Shown here one piece after another: positions 52,637 to 62,163 of a DNA stretch of 64,000 bases (position 1 is the first letter of the stretch; each line of letters begins with the position of its first letter). A program made the position numbers and the translations under genes. The stretch comes from Blastococcus sp. TF02A-30 (GTDB lineage Bacteria > Actinomycetota > Actinomycetes > Mycobacteriales > Geodermatophilaceae), in contig NZ_QOHJ01000004.1 in the NCBI RefSeq assembly GCF_003319185.1, positions 402,831-466,830 on the forward strand, in the 5' to 3' direction. A model generated the notes under the pieces. The model made no database searches and was not told the origin of the DNA. It saw only the letters and a list, made by a program, of their open reading frames with translations.

Positions 52637-53158
52637 TCAGCCGCGCAGCAGCACCGCGACACCGGCGCAGGCGGCGGCCCACAGGGCACTGGCCAGGGTG
52701 CCGACGATGAACCGTTCCGCCGCGGCCGACGAGGCCCGCAGCTCGGAGAACCGGCCGAGGCCCTTGACCGCGAAGACCACCGCCAGCCCCTCGGGCCAGC
52801 CGGCCAGGAGCGTGCCGGCGATCGCCGCGCGCTCCAGCGCCCCGATCCACGCCCCGCCGCGGAGGATGTCGGGGTCCTGCGGACCTCCGGAGACGCCCAC
52901 GGCCGCGGGATCGGCGGCGTTCAGCACGCCGGTGGCGACCGGGCTGCCGCCGGTGACCGCCGCGAGCACGGCCAGCACCACCGCCGCGCCGGTCACCGCG
53001 CCGGAGGACTCCCCCGCCGCCCACGCGCTCGACCCGGTGGCGGCGAGGAGCAGCGCCATGGCGCCGGCGGCGGCGATCGGCCGCCGCTGCCCGGCCACCG
53101 CGAGCACCAGCCCGGCGGCCCCGGTGACGCCCAGGAGGACCAGGGTCAGGACGCTCAT
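52637..53158 (-). CDS. Integral membrane protein paired with SatD-like gene
   Basis: A 173-residue protein with four to five hydrophobic segments (LTLVLLGVTGAAGLVLAVAGQRRP, AAGAMALLLAAT, AVVLAVLAAVT, LPLV-like FVFAVKGLGRFSELRAS and FIVGTLASALWAAACAGVAVLL). Its start overlaps the SatD-like gene stop by 4 bp (ATGA), so the two are co-expressed. SatD genes are commonly followed by a small membrane protein such as this. Function unknown. Confidence 0.75.
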   Translation of the reverse strand: MSVLTLVLLGVTGAAGLVLAVAGQRRPIAAAGAMALLLAATGSSAWAAGESSGAVTGAAVVLAVLAAVTGGSPVATGVLNAADPAAVGVSGGPQDPDILRGGAWIGALERAAIAGTLLAGWPEGLAVVFAVKGLGRFSELRASSAAAERFIVGTLASALWAAACAGVAVLLRG

Positions 53159-53742
53159 CCGGCCGCCCGTGCCAGCAGCCGGGCCGCGGTGGGCCGCAGG
53201 TCGCGCTCCAGCTCCCACAGGCCGGCGGCGAGGCGCTGCCCCACGGCCTGCCGCGAGATGCCGAGCTCGGTGGCGGCCTGCGCCTGGGTGCGCCCGCCCT
53301 CCACCAGCTCGATCGCCTCCCACGCCTGGTCGCTGCGCCGCTCGACGACGACCGCCAGCGCCGACAGCACCGCCTGGGCGTCGCCGGCGTCGGCCGGGAC
53401 GGCGCCGCGCACGGCGAGCCGGGAGGCGCGCTGCTTCGCGGCGTCGACCGCCCGCCGGGCGCTGAGGAACGCCGGCCCCGCGCCCGCCCGCGTGCTGGGG
53501 GGCAGCGGCGTCTGCACGGGTCCGGCGCCCACGCCGATGCTCCACCCGCCCTCGCGGACCAGCCGCAGCACGACGTCGACGACGACGTCGGGTTCGGCGA
53601 GCACGCCCTGGAACTCGTCGCCCGCGGTGCGCTCGAAGGGCAGCACCGCGGGGACCGCCGGGTTCAGCAGCCGCAGCACGTCACCGACGCGGTCGGGCGA
53701 GCGGCGGCTGGCCCGCTGGTCCACGGTCAGCACGTACGGCAT
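53155..53742 (-). CDS. SatD-like protein with C-terminal HTH
   Basis: A 195-residue protein. The first 120 residues have the SatD layout: YVLTVDQRASRRSPDRV, PFERTAGDEFQGVL and WSIGVGAGPVQTPLP. The C-terminus is a helix-turn-helix, RTQAQAATELGISRQAVGQRLAAGLW. SatD was described in Streptococcus in acid tolerance; mechanism unknown. Likely a DNA-binding sensor, with the membrane gene that follows. Confidence 0.78.
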   Translation of the reverse strand: MPYVLTVDQRASRRSPDRVGDVLRLLNPAVPAVLPFERTAGDEFQGVLAEPDVVVDVVLRLVREGGWSIGVGAGPVQTPLPPSTRAGAGPAFLSARRAVDAAKQRASRLAVRGAVPADAGDAQAVLSALAVVVERRSDQAWEAIELVEGGRTQAQAATELGISRQAVGQRLAAGLWELERDLRPTAARLLARAAG

Positions 53743-53780
53743 CCCGCAAGGTTGTCACCTTTCCCTGGCTTCCGCAAGGC

Positions 53781-54248
53781 TCAGAGCTTGTCGAGTACCT
53801 CGGGCGGAAAGCCCCCGGTGGCGATCGGGCCCCAGGAGGTCGGCGTGATGCGCAGCAGCGACTTGCCCTGCCGGGTCATCGCCGCCCGGTACTCGTCCCA
53901 GTCGGGGTGCTCACCGCTGATCGAGCGGTAGTACTCGACCAGCGGCTCGAGGGCCTCGGGCAGGTCGAGCACCTCGGCCTCGCCGTCGACCTGCACCCAC
54001 GGCCCGTCGAAGTCGTCGGACAGCACGCACACCGAGACCTGCGGGGCCCGCCGGGCGTTGGCCGTCTTCGCCCGCTGGGGGTAGGTCGAGACGACGACGC
54101 GTCCCTCCGCGTCCACCCCGCAGCTCACCGGCGACATCTGCGCGCCCCCGTCGCGCCGGCGCGTCAGCAGCACCGCCTTGTGCCGCGGTCGCAGGAACTC
54201 CAGCAGTGCGTCGCGGTCGACCCGGTCGGCGGTGGCGGCTCTCGGCAT
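53781..54248 (-). CDS. F420-type PPOX-class oxidoreductase
   Basis: A 155-residue split beta-barrel flavin/F420 protein: AVLLTRRRDGGAQMSPVSCGVDAEGRVVVSTYPQRAKTANARRAPQVSVCVL is the typical PPOX F420 pattern (key parts RRKD-like RRRDG and KTANARR), then WVQVDGEAEV. Members reduce small substrates with F420H2 or bind FMN/haem. The C-terminal ITPTSWGPIATGGFPPEVL is family-typical. Alone with no partner. Confidence 0.85.
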   Translation of the reverse strand: MPRAATADRVDRDALLEFLRPRHKAVLLTRRRDGGAQMSPVSCGVDAEGRVVVSTYPQRAKTANARRAPQVSVCVLSDDFDGPWVQVDGEAEVLDLPEALEPLVEYYRSISGEHPDWDEYRAAMTRQGKSLLRITPTSWGPIATGGFPPEVLDKL

Positions 54249-54324
54249 GGCCCGACGCTACGACGCAGGTGTGACACCCGCCGCCCGACCGGTCCCGGGG
54301 CCGGAGCTGTGCTGAGATCACGGC

Positions 54325-55650
54325 ATGAGGCTGCGCCTACCTGGACGACCCGCCCGCCGGGACGACGCCGCAGCACCGGCGCCGTCGTCCTCCGGCGCGA
54401 CGCCCGCCCCGAGCACCGGCGTCGTCGACGCACCGGTGACCGACGGCGTCACCGGCGTCGCCACCCAGGCGCCGGCGCCCGTGGAAGGACGCGGCGTGCG
54501 ACTGCAGGCCGCCTCGCGCACGCTGGCCACCGTCGCCGCCCAGTTCCTGCTGGTGGCCGCCGCCGTCGTCGTGCTCGGCTACGTGCTGGGCAAGCTGTGG
54601 GTCATCCTGCTGCCGATCGTGCTGGGCCTGCTGATCGCCACCGTGCTCTGGCCGCCCACGCGGTTCCTGCGCCGGCACCGCTGGCCCCCGGCGGCGGCCG
54701 CGGCCCTGGTGCTGGTGGCCTTCCTGGCCGCCCTCAGCGGCATCGTCGCCGCGATCGCCCCGTCGGTGGCCGACCAGGTCACCGAGCTCGCCGACCAGGC
54801 CACCGCCGGGCTCCAGGACGTCCAGGAGTGGCTGCAGGGCCCGCCGTTCAACTTCGGCGAGGACCAGATCGGCGACGCCGTCGACTCCACGATCAACTCG
54901 ATCCAGGGCAACGCCCAGGACATCGCCGGCTACGCGGTCACCGGCGTCTCCGCCGTCGGCAACGGGCTGATCAACCTGGTCCTCGCGCTGGTGCTGTGCT
55001 TCTTCTTCCTCAAGGACGGCACGCGCTGGGTGCCGTGGCTGGCCGCGCAGACCGGGCCGCGTGCCGCGCGGCACGTGACCGCGCTGTCGCAGAAGACGTG
55101 GTCGACCCTGTCGGAGTTCATCCGCCAGCAGGCGTTCGTCGGCTTCATCGACGCCTTCTTCATCGGCATCGGGCTCTGGATCCTCGACGTCCCGCTGGTC
55201 ATCCCGCTGGCGGTGCTGACCTTCTTCGGCGCGTTCATCCCGATCATCGGTGCGTTCGTCGCCGGCGCCTTCGCCGTGCTCATCGCGCTGGTCGACCAGG
55301 GCTTCACGACGGCGCTGATCGTGCTGATCATCGTGCTGGTGGTCCAGCAGCTCGAGGGCAACGTGCTGCAGCCGATCATCCAGGGCCGCGGCTTCAACCT
55401 GCACGCGGCGGTGGTCATCCTCGCCGTCACCGCCGGGGGCAGCCTCGCGGGCATCATCGGCGCCTTCCTCGGCGTCCCGGTGGCCGCGCTGATCGCCGTC
55501 GTCTACCGGTACTGCCGCGACGAGCTCGACGGCCGCCACCCCGAGGTCCAGGACGACGGCACGCGGGCGACGATCACCGGCGACGAGAGCGGCGCGGTGG
55601 TCACCGAGGAGCCGGCGCAGCCGGGGCCGTCGGGCCCGGCCACGAGCTGA
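54325..55650 (+). CDS. AI-2E family transporter (second copy)
   Basis: A 441-residue membrane protein with eight hydrophobic segments: LGLLIATVLWPPTRFLRRHRWPP, VTGVSAVGNGLINLVLALVLCFFFLKDG, FFGAFIPIIGAFVAGAFAVLIALVDQG, GNVLQPIIQGRGFNLHAAVVILAVTAGGSLAGIIGAFLGVPVAA (key part GLF..GAFLGVP). An N-terminal Pro/Thr-rich tail and C-terminal acidic tail flank the domain. The second AI-2E protein in 6 kb; sequences are clearly distinct paralogues. Ends in a hairpin. Confidence 0.86.
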   Translation: MRLRLPGRPARRDDAAAPAPSSSGATPAPSTGVVDAPVTDGVTGVATQAPAPVEGRGVRLQAASRTLATVAAQFLLVAAAVVVLGYVLGKLWVILLPIVLGLLIATVLWPPTRFLRRHRWPPAAAAALVLVAFLAALSGIVAAIAPSVADQVTELADQATAGLQDVQEWLQGPPFNFGEDQIGDAVDSTINSIQGNAQDIAGYAVTGVSAVGNGLINLVLALVLCFFFLKDGTRWVPWLAAQTGPRAARHVTALSQKTWSTLSEFIRQQAFVGFIDAFFIGIGLWILDVPLVIPLAVLTFFGAFIPIIGAFVAGAFAVLIALVDQGFTTALIVLIIVLVVQQLEGNVLQPIIQGRGFNLHAAVVILAVTAGGSLAGIIGAFLGVPVAALIAVVYRYCRDELDGRHPEVQDDGTRATITGDESGAVVTEEPAQPGPSGPATS

Positions 55651-55654
55651 CCCG

Positions 55655-55691
55655 CGTGGGGGACCCCGGGAATGCCGCGGCGTCCCCCACG
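55655..55691. terminator. Terminator after the second AI-2E gene
   Basis: CGTGGGGGAC and GTCCCCCACG, 10-bp perfect arms with a 17-nt loop, starting five bases after the stop codon. Confidence 0.6.
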
Positions 55692-55734
55692 GCTTCAGCG
55701 GTAGTGGTTCCCACGTCGACGGAGGTATCGCCCG

Positions 55735-56691
55735 GTGGACCGGTCCCCTGAGGAGCTCGTGGAGCTGCTCCCCGCGGCGGAGCGCTTCCTCGCCCGCGAG
55801 GCGGCGGTGACCGAGCCGGGGCAGCGCCGCGGGCTGGTGCTCGTGCACGACCTGGCCGGCGACTTCGACGCCGCGCACGCCGGCGCGCTCGCCGGTGCGC
55901 ACCTGCTCGCCTCGCTCCCGAACGAGCTGATCGCCCGCTTCGACGCCGACGCGCTGGTCGACTACCGGGCCCACCGCCCGCGGATGACCTTCAGCGGCGA
56001 CCGCTACGAGGCCTTCGCCGCGCCGGAGATCTCCCTGCACGCGCTCGAGGACGACGCCGGCGAGCCGTTCCTGCTGCTGCACGGGGCGGAGCCGGACTAC
56101 CGGTGGGAGCGCTTCGTCGCCGCGGTCTCCGCCCTCGTCGAGCGGCTCGGTGTCACCTCGGTGGTGGCGCTCCAGGCCATCCCGATGCCGGTGCCGCACA
56201 CCCGGCCGGTCACCGTCACCGCGCACGCGTCGCGCCGCCAGCTGATCGAGCCCTATCCCGTCTACTGGGGCGAGATGCGGATCCCGGGCAGCGTCTCGGC
56301 GCTGCTCGAGCTGCGGCTCGGCGAGCAGGGGGTCGACGCGCTGGGCGTGGCCGCGCACGTGCCGCACTACTTGGCGCAGACCACCTACCCGGCGGCGTCC
56401 CTCTCGCTGGTCGAGCACCTCGAACGGCTCACCGGGCTGCACCTGCCCACCGAGACGCTCCGCGAGGCCGCCGAGGCCCACCGCACCGAGGTGGACGCGC
56501 AGATCGCCCGCTCCTCGGAGAACACCGCGGTGGTCGCCGCCCTGGAGCAGCAGTACGACTCCTTCACCGCCGCACGCGAGGGCAGCGACCTGCTCGGCGG
56601 CGCCGGCGAGGTGCCCAGCGCGGAGGAGATCGGCGCGGAGTTCGAGCGCTTCCTGGCCGACCAGGACCGCAAGCGGCCCCGCGGGGAGTGA
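55735..56691 (+). CDS. PAC2 family protein
   Basis: A 318-residue protein with the PAC2 layout: FDADALVDYRAHRPRMTFSGDRYE, PFLLLHGAEPDYRWERFVAAVS, VVALQAIPMPVPHTRPVTVTAHAS, AAHVPHYLAQTTYPAASLSLVEHLERLTGL. PAC2 proteins are proteasome-assembly chaperone-like and occur widely in Actinobacteria with a proteasome; the bacterial role is unclear. The GTG has GGAGG nine bases upstream. It overlaps the pabBC gene by 4 bp. Confidence 0.85.
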   Translation: MDRSPEELVELLPAAERFLAREAAVTEPGQRRGLVLVHDLAGDFDAAHAGALAGAHLLASLPNELIARFDADALVDYRAHRPRMTFSGDRYEAFAAPEISLHALEDDAGEPFLLLHGAEPDYRWERFVAAVSALVERLGVTSVVALQAIPMPVPHTRPVTVTAHASRRQLIEPYPVYWGEMRIPGSVSALLELRLGEQGVDALGVAAHVPHYLAQTTYPAASLSLVEHLERLTGLHLPTETLREAAEAHRTEVDAQIARSSENTAVVAALEQQYDSFTAAREGSDLLGGAGEVPSAEEIGAEFERFLADQDRKRPRGE

Positions 56692-58442
56692 TCCCGCCGG
56701 GCGCCGTCCGGGCGCGCGTCGACGACCTGCCGGCCGGGACGGCGCTGGAGTTCCGCGCGCCCACCCGGGTCCTGGTCGCCGAGGCGACGGCGGACGTCGT
56801 CCCGGTGCTGGCCGAGGTCGAACGGGCCACCGCGGGCGGGTCGTGGGCCGTGGGGTACGTCGGCTACGAGGCGGCGGCCGGGCTGGACCCCGCGCTGCCG
56901 GTGCACCCACGCGACGAGGACGCTCCCCCGTTGGCGGTGTTCGCCCTGTGCGACCGCGCCGAGCCGGTCGCGCCGATCGCGCCGCCGCCGGGCCTGGCGC
57001 GCGGCTACTCCGTCGGGCCCTGGCGGCGGGGCTGGAGCGAGGAGGGCCACCGGGCCGACGTGGAGCGGGTGCGGGCCCGCATCGCGGCCGGCGAGACCTA
57101 CCAGCTCAACCTCACCACCCGGCTGACCGCGGACGTCTCCGGCGACCTCGAGCAGCTGTACGCCGACCTGGCCTGGGCCCAGCGCGGCGCGCACGCCGCC
57201 TACCTCGACCTGGGTCGCTGGGTGGTGGCCAGCGCCAGCCCGGAGCTGTTCGTCGAGTGGTCTCCCGGGCGCTTGCTGACCCGCCCGATGAAGGGCACCG
57301 CCCGCCGCGGTCGCGACGCCGCCGAGGACGCCCGCGCCCGCGCCCGCCTGCTGGCCAGCGACAAGGAGCGGGCCGAGAACCTGATGATCGTCGACCTGCT
57401 GCGCAACGACCTGGGCCGGGTGGCCGAGGTGGGCAGCGTCGCCGTCCCGGCGCTGTTCACGGCCGAGCGGTACGAGACGGTGTGGCAGCTGACCTCCGAC
57501 GTCACCGCCCGCCCGGCGCCCGGCACGGGGCTGGTCGAGGTGTTCCGCGCGCTGTTCCCCTCCGGTTCGGTCACCGGGGCACCCAAGCACCGGAGCATGC
57601 GGCTCATCCGCGACCTCGAGCCGGGGCCGCGGGGGGTCTACTGCGGTGCCGTCGGCGTCGTCGCGCCGCCGGGCCACCCGTGGCGGGCGCGGTTCAACGT
57701 CGCCATCCGCACGCTCACCGTCGACCGCGGCACCGGGACGGCGACGTACGGCACCGGCGGCGGCATCACCTGGAGCTCCGATCCCGCCGCGGAGCACGCC
57801 GAGCTGCTGGCCAAGACCGCGATCCTCGCCGAGCCGTACGAGGAGTTCGCGCTCCTGGAGACGATGGCGCACCGGACCGGCACGGGGGTGCGCGACGTCG
57901 ACCGGCACCTGGACCGGATGGCGGCCTCCGCGGCGTACGTCGGCTTCCCGTTCGACCGGGCCGCCGCGGTGGAGCTCCTGGAGCAGGTGGACGGTCCCGC
58001 GCGGGTGCGGCTGCTGCTGCACCGCGACGGCGCGGTGGCGGTCACGACGTCACCGCTCCCGGAGCCGGCCGACGGCCCGGTGCGGCTGGCGGTCGACGAC
58101 CGGCCGGTCGACACCGGCTCCCCGTGGCTGCGGCACAAGACCACCCGCCGGGGCGTCTACCGCGACGCGGCCGCCCGGCACCCGGACGCCGACGACGTGG
58201 TGCTGGTCGACGAGCGCGGCCGGGTCACCGAGACCACGATCGCCAACCTGGCCGTCTGCCTGGAGGGCCGGTGGTGGACTCCCCCGCTGGACGTCGGCTG
58301 CCTGCCCGGCGTCGAGCGCGGCCGGCTGGTCGAGAGCGGCGAGCTGGCCGAGCGGGAGCTGACCGTCGACGACCTGCACCGGGCGGAGGCGCTGGCCGTC
58401 GTCAGCTCGCTGCGCGGGTGGCGGCCCGCCGTCCTGGACTGA
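56688..58442 (+). CDS. Aminodeoxychorismate synthase component I fused to aminodeoxychorismate lyase (PabB-PabC)
   Basis: A 584-residue fusion. Residues 1-380 are chorismate-binding PabB: SWAVGYVGYEAAAGL, ETYQLNLTTRL, RPMKGTARRGRD, ENLMIVDLLRNDLGRV, FPSGSVTGAPKHRSM, YGTGGGITWSSDP. Residues 400-584 are a class IV aminotransferase PabC lyase (LRHKTTRRGVY with the PLP Lys, ETTIANLAV). With a separate PabA it makes 4-aminobenzoate for folate from chorismate. No pabA is next to it. The GTG overlaps the PAC2 stop (GTGA). Confidence 0.88.
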   Translation: MIPPGAVRARVDDLPAGTALEFRAPTRVLVAEATADVVPVLAEVERATAGGSWAVGYVGYEAAAGLDPALPVHPRDEDAPPLAVFALCDRAEPVAPIAPPPGLARGYSVGPWRRGWSEEGHRADVERVRARIAAGETYQLNLTTRLTADVSGDLEQLYADLAWAQRGAHAAYLDLGRWVVASASPELFVEWSPGRLLTRPMKGTARRGRDAAEDARARARLLASDKERAENLMIVDLLRNDLGRVAEVGSVAVPALFTAERYETVWQLTSDVTARPAPGTGLVEVFRALFPSGSVTGAPKHRSMRLIRDLEPGPRGVYCGAVGVVAPPGHPWRARFNVAIRTLTVDRGTGTATYGTGGGITWSSDPAAEHAELLAKTAILAEPYEEFALLETMAHRTGTGVRDVDRHLDRMAASAAYVGFPFDRAAAVELLEQVDGPARVRLLLHRDGAVAVTTSPLPEPADGPVRLAVDDRPVDTGSPWLRHKTTRRGVYRDAAARHPDADDVVLVDERGRVTETTIANLAVCLEGRWWTPPLDVGCLPGVERGRLVESGELAERELTVDDLHRAEALAVVSSLRGWRPAVLD

Positions 58443-58445
58443 CCG

Positions 58446-59783
58446 TCAGGCCGGGACGTGGTCCCGCCGCCGCGCGGCGGTGAGCGCGAGGGCGCCGATC
58501 GCCCCGACGACGGCGAACACGTAGAACCCCCAGGGGAAGGCGGTTCCCGCGCTGACCAGCGCGCCGGTGATGACCGGGCCGACGATGGCGCCCAGCCGCC
58601 CGGCGCCGGCCGACCAGCCCAGCGCCGTCGCGCGGACCTGAGGCGGGTGGTTGGCGCTGACGAAGGCGTAGACCAGCACCTGCGCGCTGAAGACGAAGCA
58701 GCCGGTGAGGAAGCACATCAGGTACAGCCCGGCGGTGGGCAGCTCGATCGACAGCAGCGCGAGGAACACCGCGCCCGACGCGAACCAGATCGCGCCGGCG
58801 GTGCGCGCCCCGATCCGGTCGGCCACCCCGCCGGCCACGACCAGGCCGACGATCGCGCCGACGTTGAGGACCAGCAGGAAGGCCAGCGAGTCGCCGAGGT
58901 CGTAGCCGGCCTCCCGCATGATCGTCGGCAGCCAGTTGTTCAGGCCGTAGACCAGCAGCAGGCCCATGAACGAGGTGATGCCGATGACCAGGGTGTTGCG
59001 CAGGTAGCCGCCGGTGAACAGCGTGCGGACCGTCGCGGCGGCGCCTCCGGCGGTCGTCTCGCCGGCGCCCGGGGACACCGGCGCGGCGGCCGGCTCCAGG
59101 GTGAGCCCGTAGCGGTCGGCGACCTCCTGGGCCTCGGCCCGCCGGCCGTGCGCCACGAGGTAGGCGGCCGACTCCGGCAGGTGCCGCAGCATCAGCGGCA
59201 CCAGGACCAGCGCGGGCAGGGCGCCGATCACGAACATCCAGCGCCAGCCCAGGTCCTCGATCACCACGATGCCGAGCGCGGCGGTGGCGACCGCGCCCAC
59301 GTGGTAGCCGGTCATGATCGTGGTGGTGGCCCGCCCGCTGCGGCCGGCGCGGGTGAACTCGTTGACCATCGCGATGGCCGTCGGCAGGCAGCCGCCCAGC
59401 CCCAGGCCGGCGAGGAAGCGCAGCGCACCGAACGTCCAGGCGTTGGGCGCGAAGGCGCAGAGCAGGGTGAAGACGGAGAAGGCGACCACCGCGCCGATCA
59501 GCGCCTTGCGGCGGCCGACGACGTCGGTGAGCGTGCCGATGGTCAGGGCGCCGATCATCATGCCGATCAGGCCGACCGTGATGACCGTCGTCGCGCCGCT
59601 GCCGGACAGCCCGTACTCCTCGGGCGTGCGCAGGGTGGGGATGACGGTGCCGACGACGACCAGGTCGAAGCCGTCGAGCAGCACCGCGACCCAGCACAGC
59701 GGGGCGACCCACGCCGCCGCTCGTGCCGTGCCGCCGGTGCGTGCGGTGCCCGGTGACCCGGTCCTTGATGAGCTCGCGCTCAC
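58446..59783 (-). CDS. MFS transporter, AAHS (aromatic acid:H+ symporter)-like
   Basis: A 445-residue transporter with 12 hydrophobic segments. LDGFDLVVVGTVIPTL in the first helix (D-G-F/Y-D motif), GTLTDVVGRRKALIGA as motif A, and ESAAYLVAHGRRAEA after helix 6 are signatures of the PcaK/AAHS branch, which imports benzoate-type aromatic acids. No aromatic degradation genes lie beside it, so substrate remains open. GTG with GGGAGA about six bases upstream. Confidence 0.85.
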   Translation of the reverse strand: MSASSSRTGSPGTARTGGTARAAAWVAPLCWVAVLLDGFDLVVVGTVIPTLRTPEEYGLSGSGATTVITVGLIGMMIGALTIGTLTDVVGRRKALIGAVVAFSVFTLLCAFAPNAWTFGALRFLAGLGLGGCLPTAIAMVNEFTRAGRSGRATTTIMTGYHVGAVATAALGIVVIEDLGWRWMFVIGALPALVLVPLMLRHLPESAAYLVAHGRRAEAQEVADRYGLTLEPAAAPVSPGAGETTAGGAAATVRTLFTGGYLRNTLVIGITSFMGLLLVYGLNNWLPTIMREAGYDLGDSLAFLLVLNVGAIVGLVVAGGVADRIGARTAGAIWFASGAVFLALLSIELPTAGLYLMCFLTGCFVFSAQVLVYAFVSANHPPQVRATALGWSAGAGRLGAIVGPVITGALVSAGTAFPWGFYVFAVVGAIGALALTAARRRDHVPA

Positions 59784-59907
59784 GTCGTCTCCCTCGGCTG
59801 GTGGTGCGGTCGGCCGACGCTAGGTTCCCGCGCGGCGCTCGGACGAACCGGCATCCACCCACCGGAAGACCGCAGGAGCGGCCCCGCCGGCCGACCGCGA
59901 ACGGCGA

Positions 59908-59940
59908 CGGGCCGCGACCGGGAGTCCCGGTCGCGGCCCG
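59908..59940. terminator. Terminator of the furA-katA operon
   Basis: Perfect 15-bp arms (CGGGCCGCGACCGGG and its complement) around a three-base AGT loop, 18 bp after the katA stop on the minus strand. The strongest hairpin in the window for its length. Confidence 0.75.
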
Positions 59941-59957
59941 CCGCGGTGGTGCAGGTG

Positions 59958-61619
59958 TTACGCGACGACCACGTGCTCGTTCGGCACGCAGTGCGTCATG
60001 TCCTTGCCGGTCACGTCGCGCGGGCCGTTCTTGCCGAGGTTGGCCGCACGGGCCAGCTCGTCCTCGTTGAGGGTCTGCGTCTGCAGCGGCTCCAGGCCGC
60101 GGACGTCGTCGGCGGTGATGCCGAGGGCGTCGCCGACCCGCTGGCCCCACTCGTCGTCGCACATGAAGAAGTGCCACACCATCCGCTCCTGGATGTCGCG
60201 GCGGCACTGCTCGAGGGCACCGACGAGGTTGGCGACCAGCTCGTCCTTCTCCCACTGCTCGGAGAGCTGGTAGCGCTCCCCGGCCTGCTGGTAGTCGTTC
60301 GTGCGCGGGATCCGCTTGCGGGTGAGCCGGCCGGTGATGACCGGGCCCTGCTCGTCGTGCGTCGGGTACTCCGCCTCACGCAGACCGCCCAGGATCGACG
60401 GCTCGTAGTTCACGTGCGGGTTGGTGCCCTCGGCGCGGTCCACGCCGTAGGCCATGGCGCCGTCGCGCTGGTTGGTGGCGACCCGGGCCTTCGGGGCGTT
60501 CACCGGCAGCTGCAGGTAGTTCGGGCCGACGCGGTAGCGCTGGGTGTCGGAGTAGGAGAACGTCCGGCCGACCAGCATCTTGTCGTCGGAGAAGTCCAGC
60601 CCGTCCACCAGCACGCCGGTGCCGAAGGCGATCTGCTCGTTCTCGGTGAAGTTGTCCACCGGCATCCGGTTCAGGGTCATCGTGCCGACCTTGCGGACCG
60701 GGAAGAGCTCCTGCGGCCAGGTCTTGGTGTCGTCCAGCGGGTCGAAGTCGAGCTCGGGGTGCTCGTCGTCGCTCATGATCTGGACGTACAGGTCCCACTG
60801 CGGGTGGTCGCCCGCGGCGATGGAGTCGTGCAGGTCCTTGGTGTGGGTGCCCAGGCTCAGGGCCTGCGCGGCCGACGCGTCGGCGGCGCCCCAGGACTTC
60901 ACGCCCTCGCGGGGGTACCAGTGGTACTTGACCAGCACGGTCTCGCCCTGCGCGTTCACCCACTTGTAGGTGTTCACGCCGAAGCCCTGCATGTTCCGGT
61001 AGTTGGCCGGCGTGCCGCGGGGGCTGAAGACCAGCGAGATCATGTGCATGGCCTCGGGGGTCTGGCTGAAGAAGTCGAAGGCGCGCTCGGCGACGCTGGC
61101 CTCGAAGGTGACCGGGTCCGGCTTCTGCGAGTGGATGAAGTCGGGGAACTTGATGGCGTCCCGGATGAAGAAGACACCCAGGTTGTTGCCGACGAGGTCC
61201 CAGTTGCCGTCCTCGGTGTAGAACTTCACCGCGAAACCGCGGGGGTCGCGGGCCGACTCGGAGGAGTCGCGGCCGCCGGCCACGGTGGAGAACCGGACGG
61301 CGACGTCGGTGCGCTTGCCCTTCTCCTGGAACAGCTTGGCGCGGGTGTACTTCGAGATCGGCTCGTCGCCGACGGTGCCGTCGGCCTCGAAGTAGCCGAA
61401 CGCGGTGATGCCGCGGGCGTGCACCACGCGCTCCGGGATGCGCTCCCGGTCGAAGTGGCTGATCTTCTCGAGGAACTGGTAGTTCTCCAGGGTGGCGGGG
61501 CCGCGGGCGCCCACCGTGCGCTGGTTCTGGTTGTCGTAGACCGGGTGACCCTGACGGTTGGTCAGGACCGGGCGGTCGGCCTCGCTCGGGGCCGGGCCCT
61601 GCGATGCGACGTCGGTCAT
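59958..61619 (-). CDS. katA: Catalase (monofunctional, haem)
   Basis: A 553-residue haem catalase. [14 protein letters not shown] carries the distal His, [21 protein letters not shown] the Asn, and [22 protein letters not shown] the proximal haem Tyr region. It removes hydrogen peroxide in the cytoplasm. The ATG overlaps the Fur-family gene stop by 4 bp (ATGA), so katA is in an operon with its own regulator, as in Streptomyces CatR-CatA and mycobacterial FurA-KatG. A 15-bp hairpin ends the operon. Confidence 0.95.
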   Translation of the reverse strand: MTDVASQGPAPSEADRPVLTNRQGHPVYDNQNQRTVGARGPATLENYQFLEKISHFDRERIPERVVHARGITAFGYFEADGTVGDEPISKYTRAKLFQEKGKRTDVAVRFSTVAGGRDSSESARDPRGFAVKFYTEDGNWDLVGNNLGVFFIRDAIKFPDFIHSQKPDPVTFEASVAERAFDFFSQTPEAMHMISLVFSPRGTPANYRNMQGFGVNTYKWVNAQGETVLVKYHWYPREGVKSWGAADASAAQALSLGTHTKDLHDSIAAGDHPQWDLYVQIMSDDEHPELDFDPLDDTKTWPQELFPVRKVGTMTLNRMPVDNFTENEQIAFGTGVLVDGLDFSDDKMLVGRTFSYSDTQRYRVGPNYLQLPVNAPKARVATNQRDGAMAYGVDRAEGTNPHVNYEPSILGGLREAEYPTHDEQGPVITGRLTRKRIPRTNDYQQAGERYQLSEQWEKDELVANLVGALEQCRRDIQERMVWHFFMCDDEWGQRVGDALGITADDVRGLEPLQTQTLNEDELARAANLGKNGPRDVTGKDMTHCVPNEHVVVA

Positions 61620-62101
61620 GCTCGTGTTCCTCCTCGGTTGTGGTGCTGTGCCTGCGCTGGCGTTCCGGTGGCGAGGACCTGGCGGTCCTCGCTCCGGCAG
61701 GTGGAGCAGAGCCCCCAGAACACGACCTCGGCCTCGTCGACGACGAAGCCGGCCGTGTCCGACGGGCTCAGGCAGGGGGCCGCCCCGACGGCGCAGTCGA
61801 CGTCCGCGACCGCGCCGCACGAGCGGCACACCAGGTGGTGGTGGTTGTCGCCCACGCGCAGCTCGAACAGCGCGGGGGCCCCGGCCGGTTCGATGCGGCG
61901 GGCCAGCCCGACGGCGACGAGCGCCTTGAGCACGCCGTAGACCGCCTGCGGGGACAACGACGGGTGCAGTTCGCGCGCGCCGGTGACGATCCGGTCGGCG
62001 TCCGCGTGCGGGTGCTCGGCGAGGACGCTGAGCACCGAGAGCCGGGGACGGGTGACCCGCAACCCGGCCTGGCGCAGCTGGTGCGCCCACGTCGTCTCCA
62101 T
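61616..62101 (-). CDS. furA: Fur family regulator (FurA/CatR-like)
   Basis: A 161-residue Fur protein. The winged helix runs from [20 protein letters not shown] to [22 protein letters not shown]; metal-binding [17 protein letters not shown] and [11 protein letters not shown] follow with two CxxC zinc pairs. Members sense peroxide through Fe/Mn oxidation and repress the following katA. The C-terminal Thr/His-rich tail is short. A Fur box lies just upstream of the ATG, so it is autoregulated and katA is under the same control. Confidence 0.9.
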   Translation of the reverse strand: METTWAHQLRQAGLRVTRPRLSVLSVLAEHPHADADRIVTGARELHPSLSPQAVYGVLKALVAVGLARRIEPAGAPALFELRVGDNHHHLVCRSCGAVADVDCAVGAAPCLSPSDTAGFVVDEAEVVFWGLCSTCRSEDRQVLATGTPAQAQHHNRGGTRA

Positions 62102-62123
62102 CGGGGTCCACCCAACCCTGTTT

Positions 62124-62140
62124 TCTTGACTGAGTCAAGA
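62124..62140. promoter_or_regulatory. Fur/CatR-type operator of furA-katA
   Basis: TCTTGAC-TGA-GTCAAGA, perfect 7-bp arms, 23 bp upstream of the furA ATG. On the minus strand TTGACT within it can serve as the -35, so bound repressor would block the promoter directly. Confidence 0.8.
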
Positions 62141-62163
62141 CAAGGCGGCCCCGGAGGGTCGGA

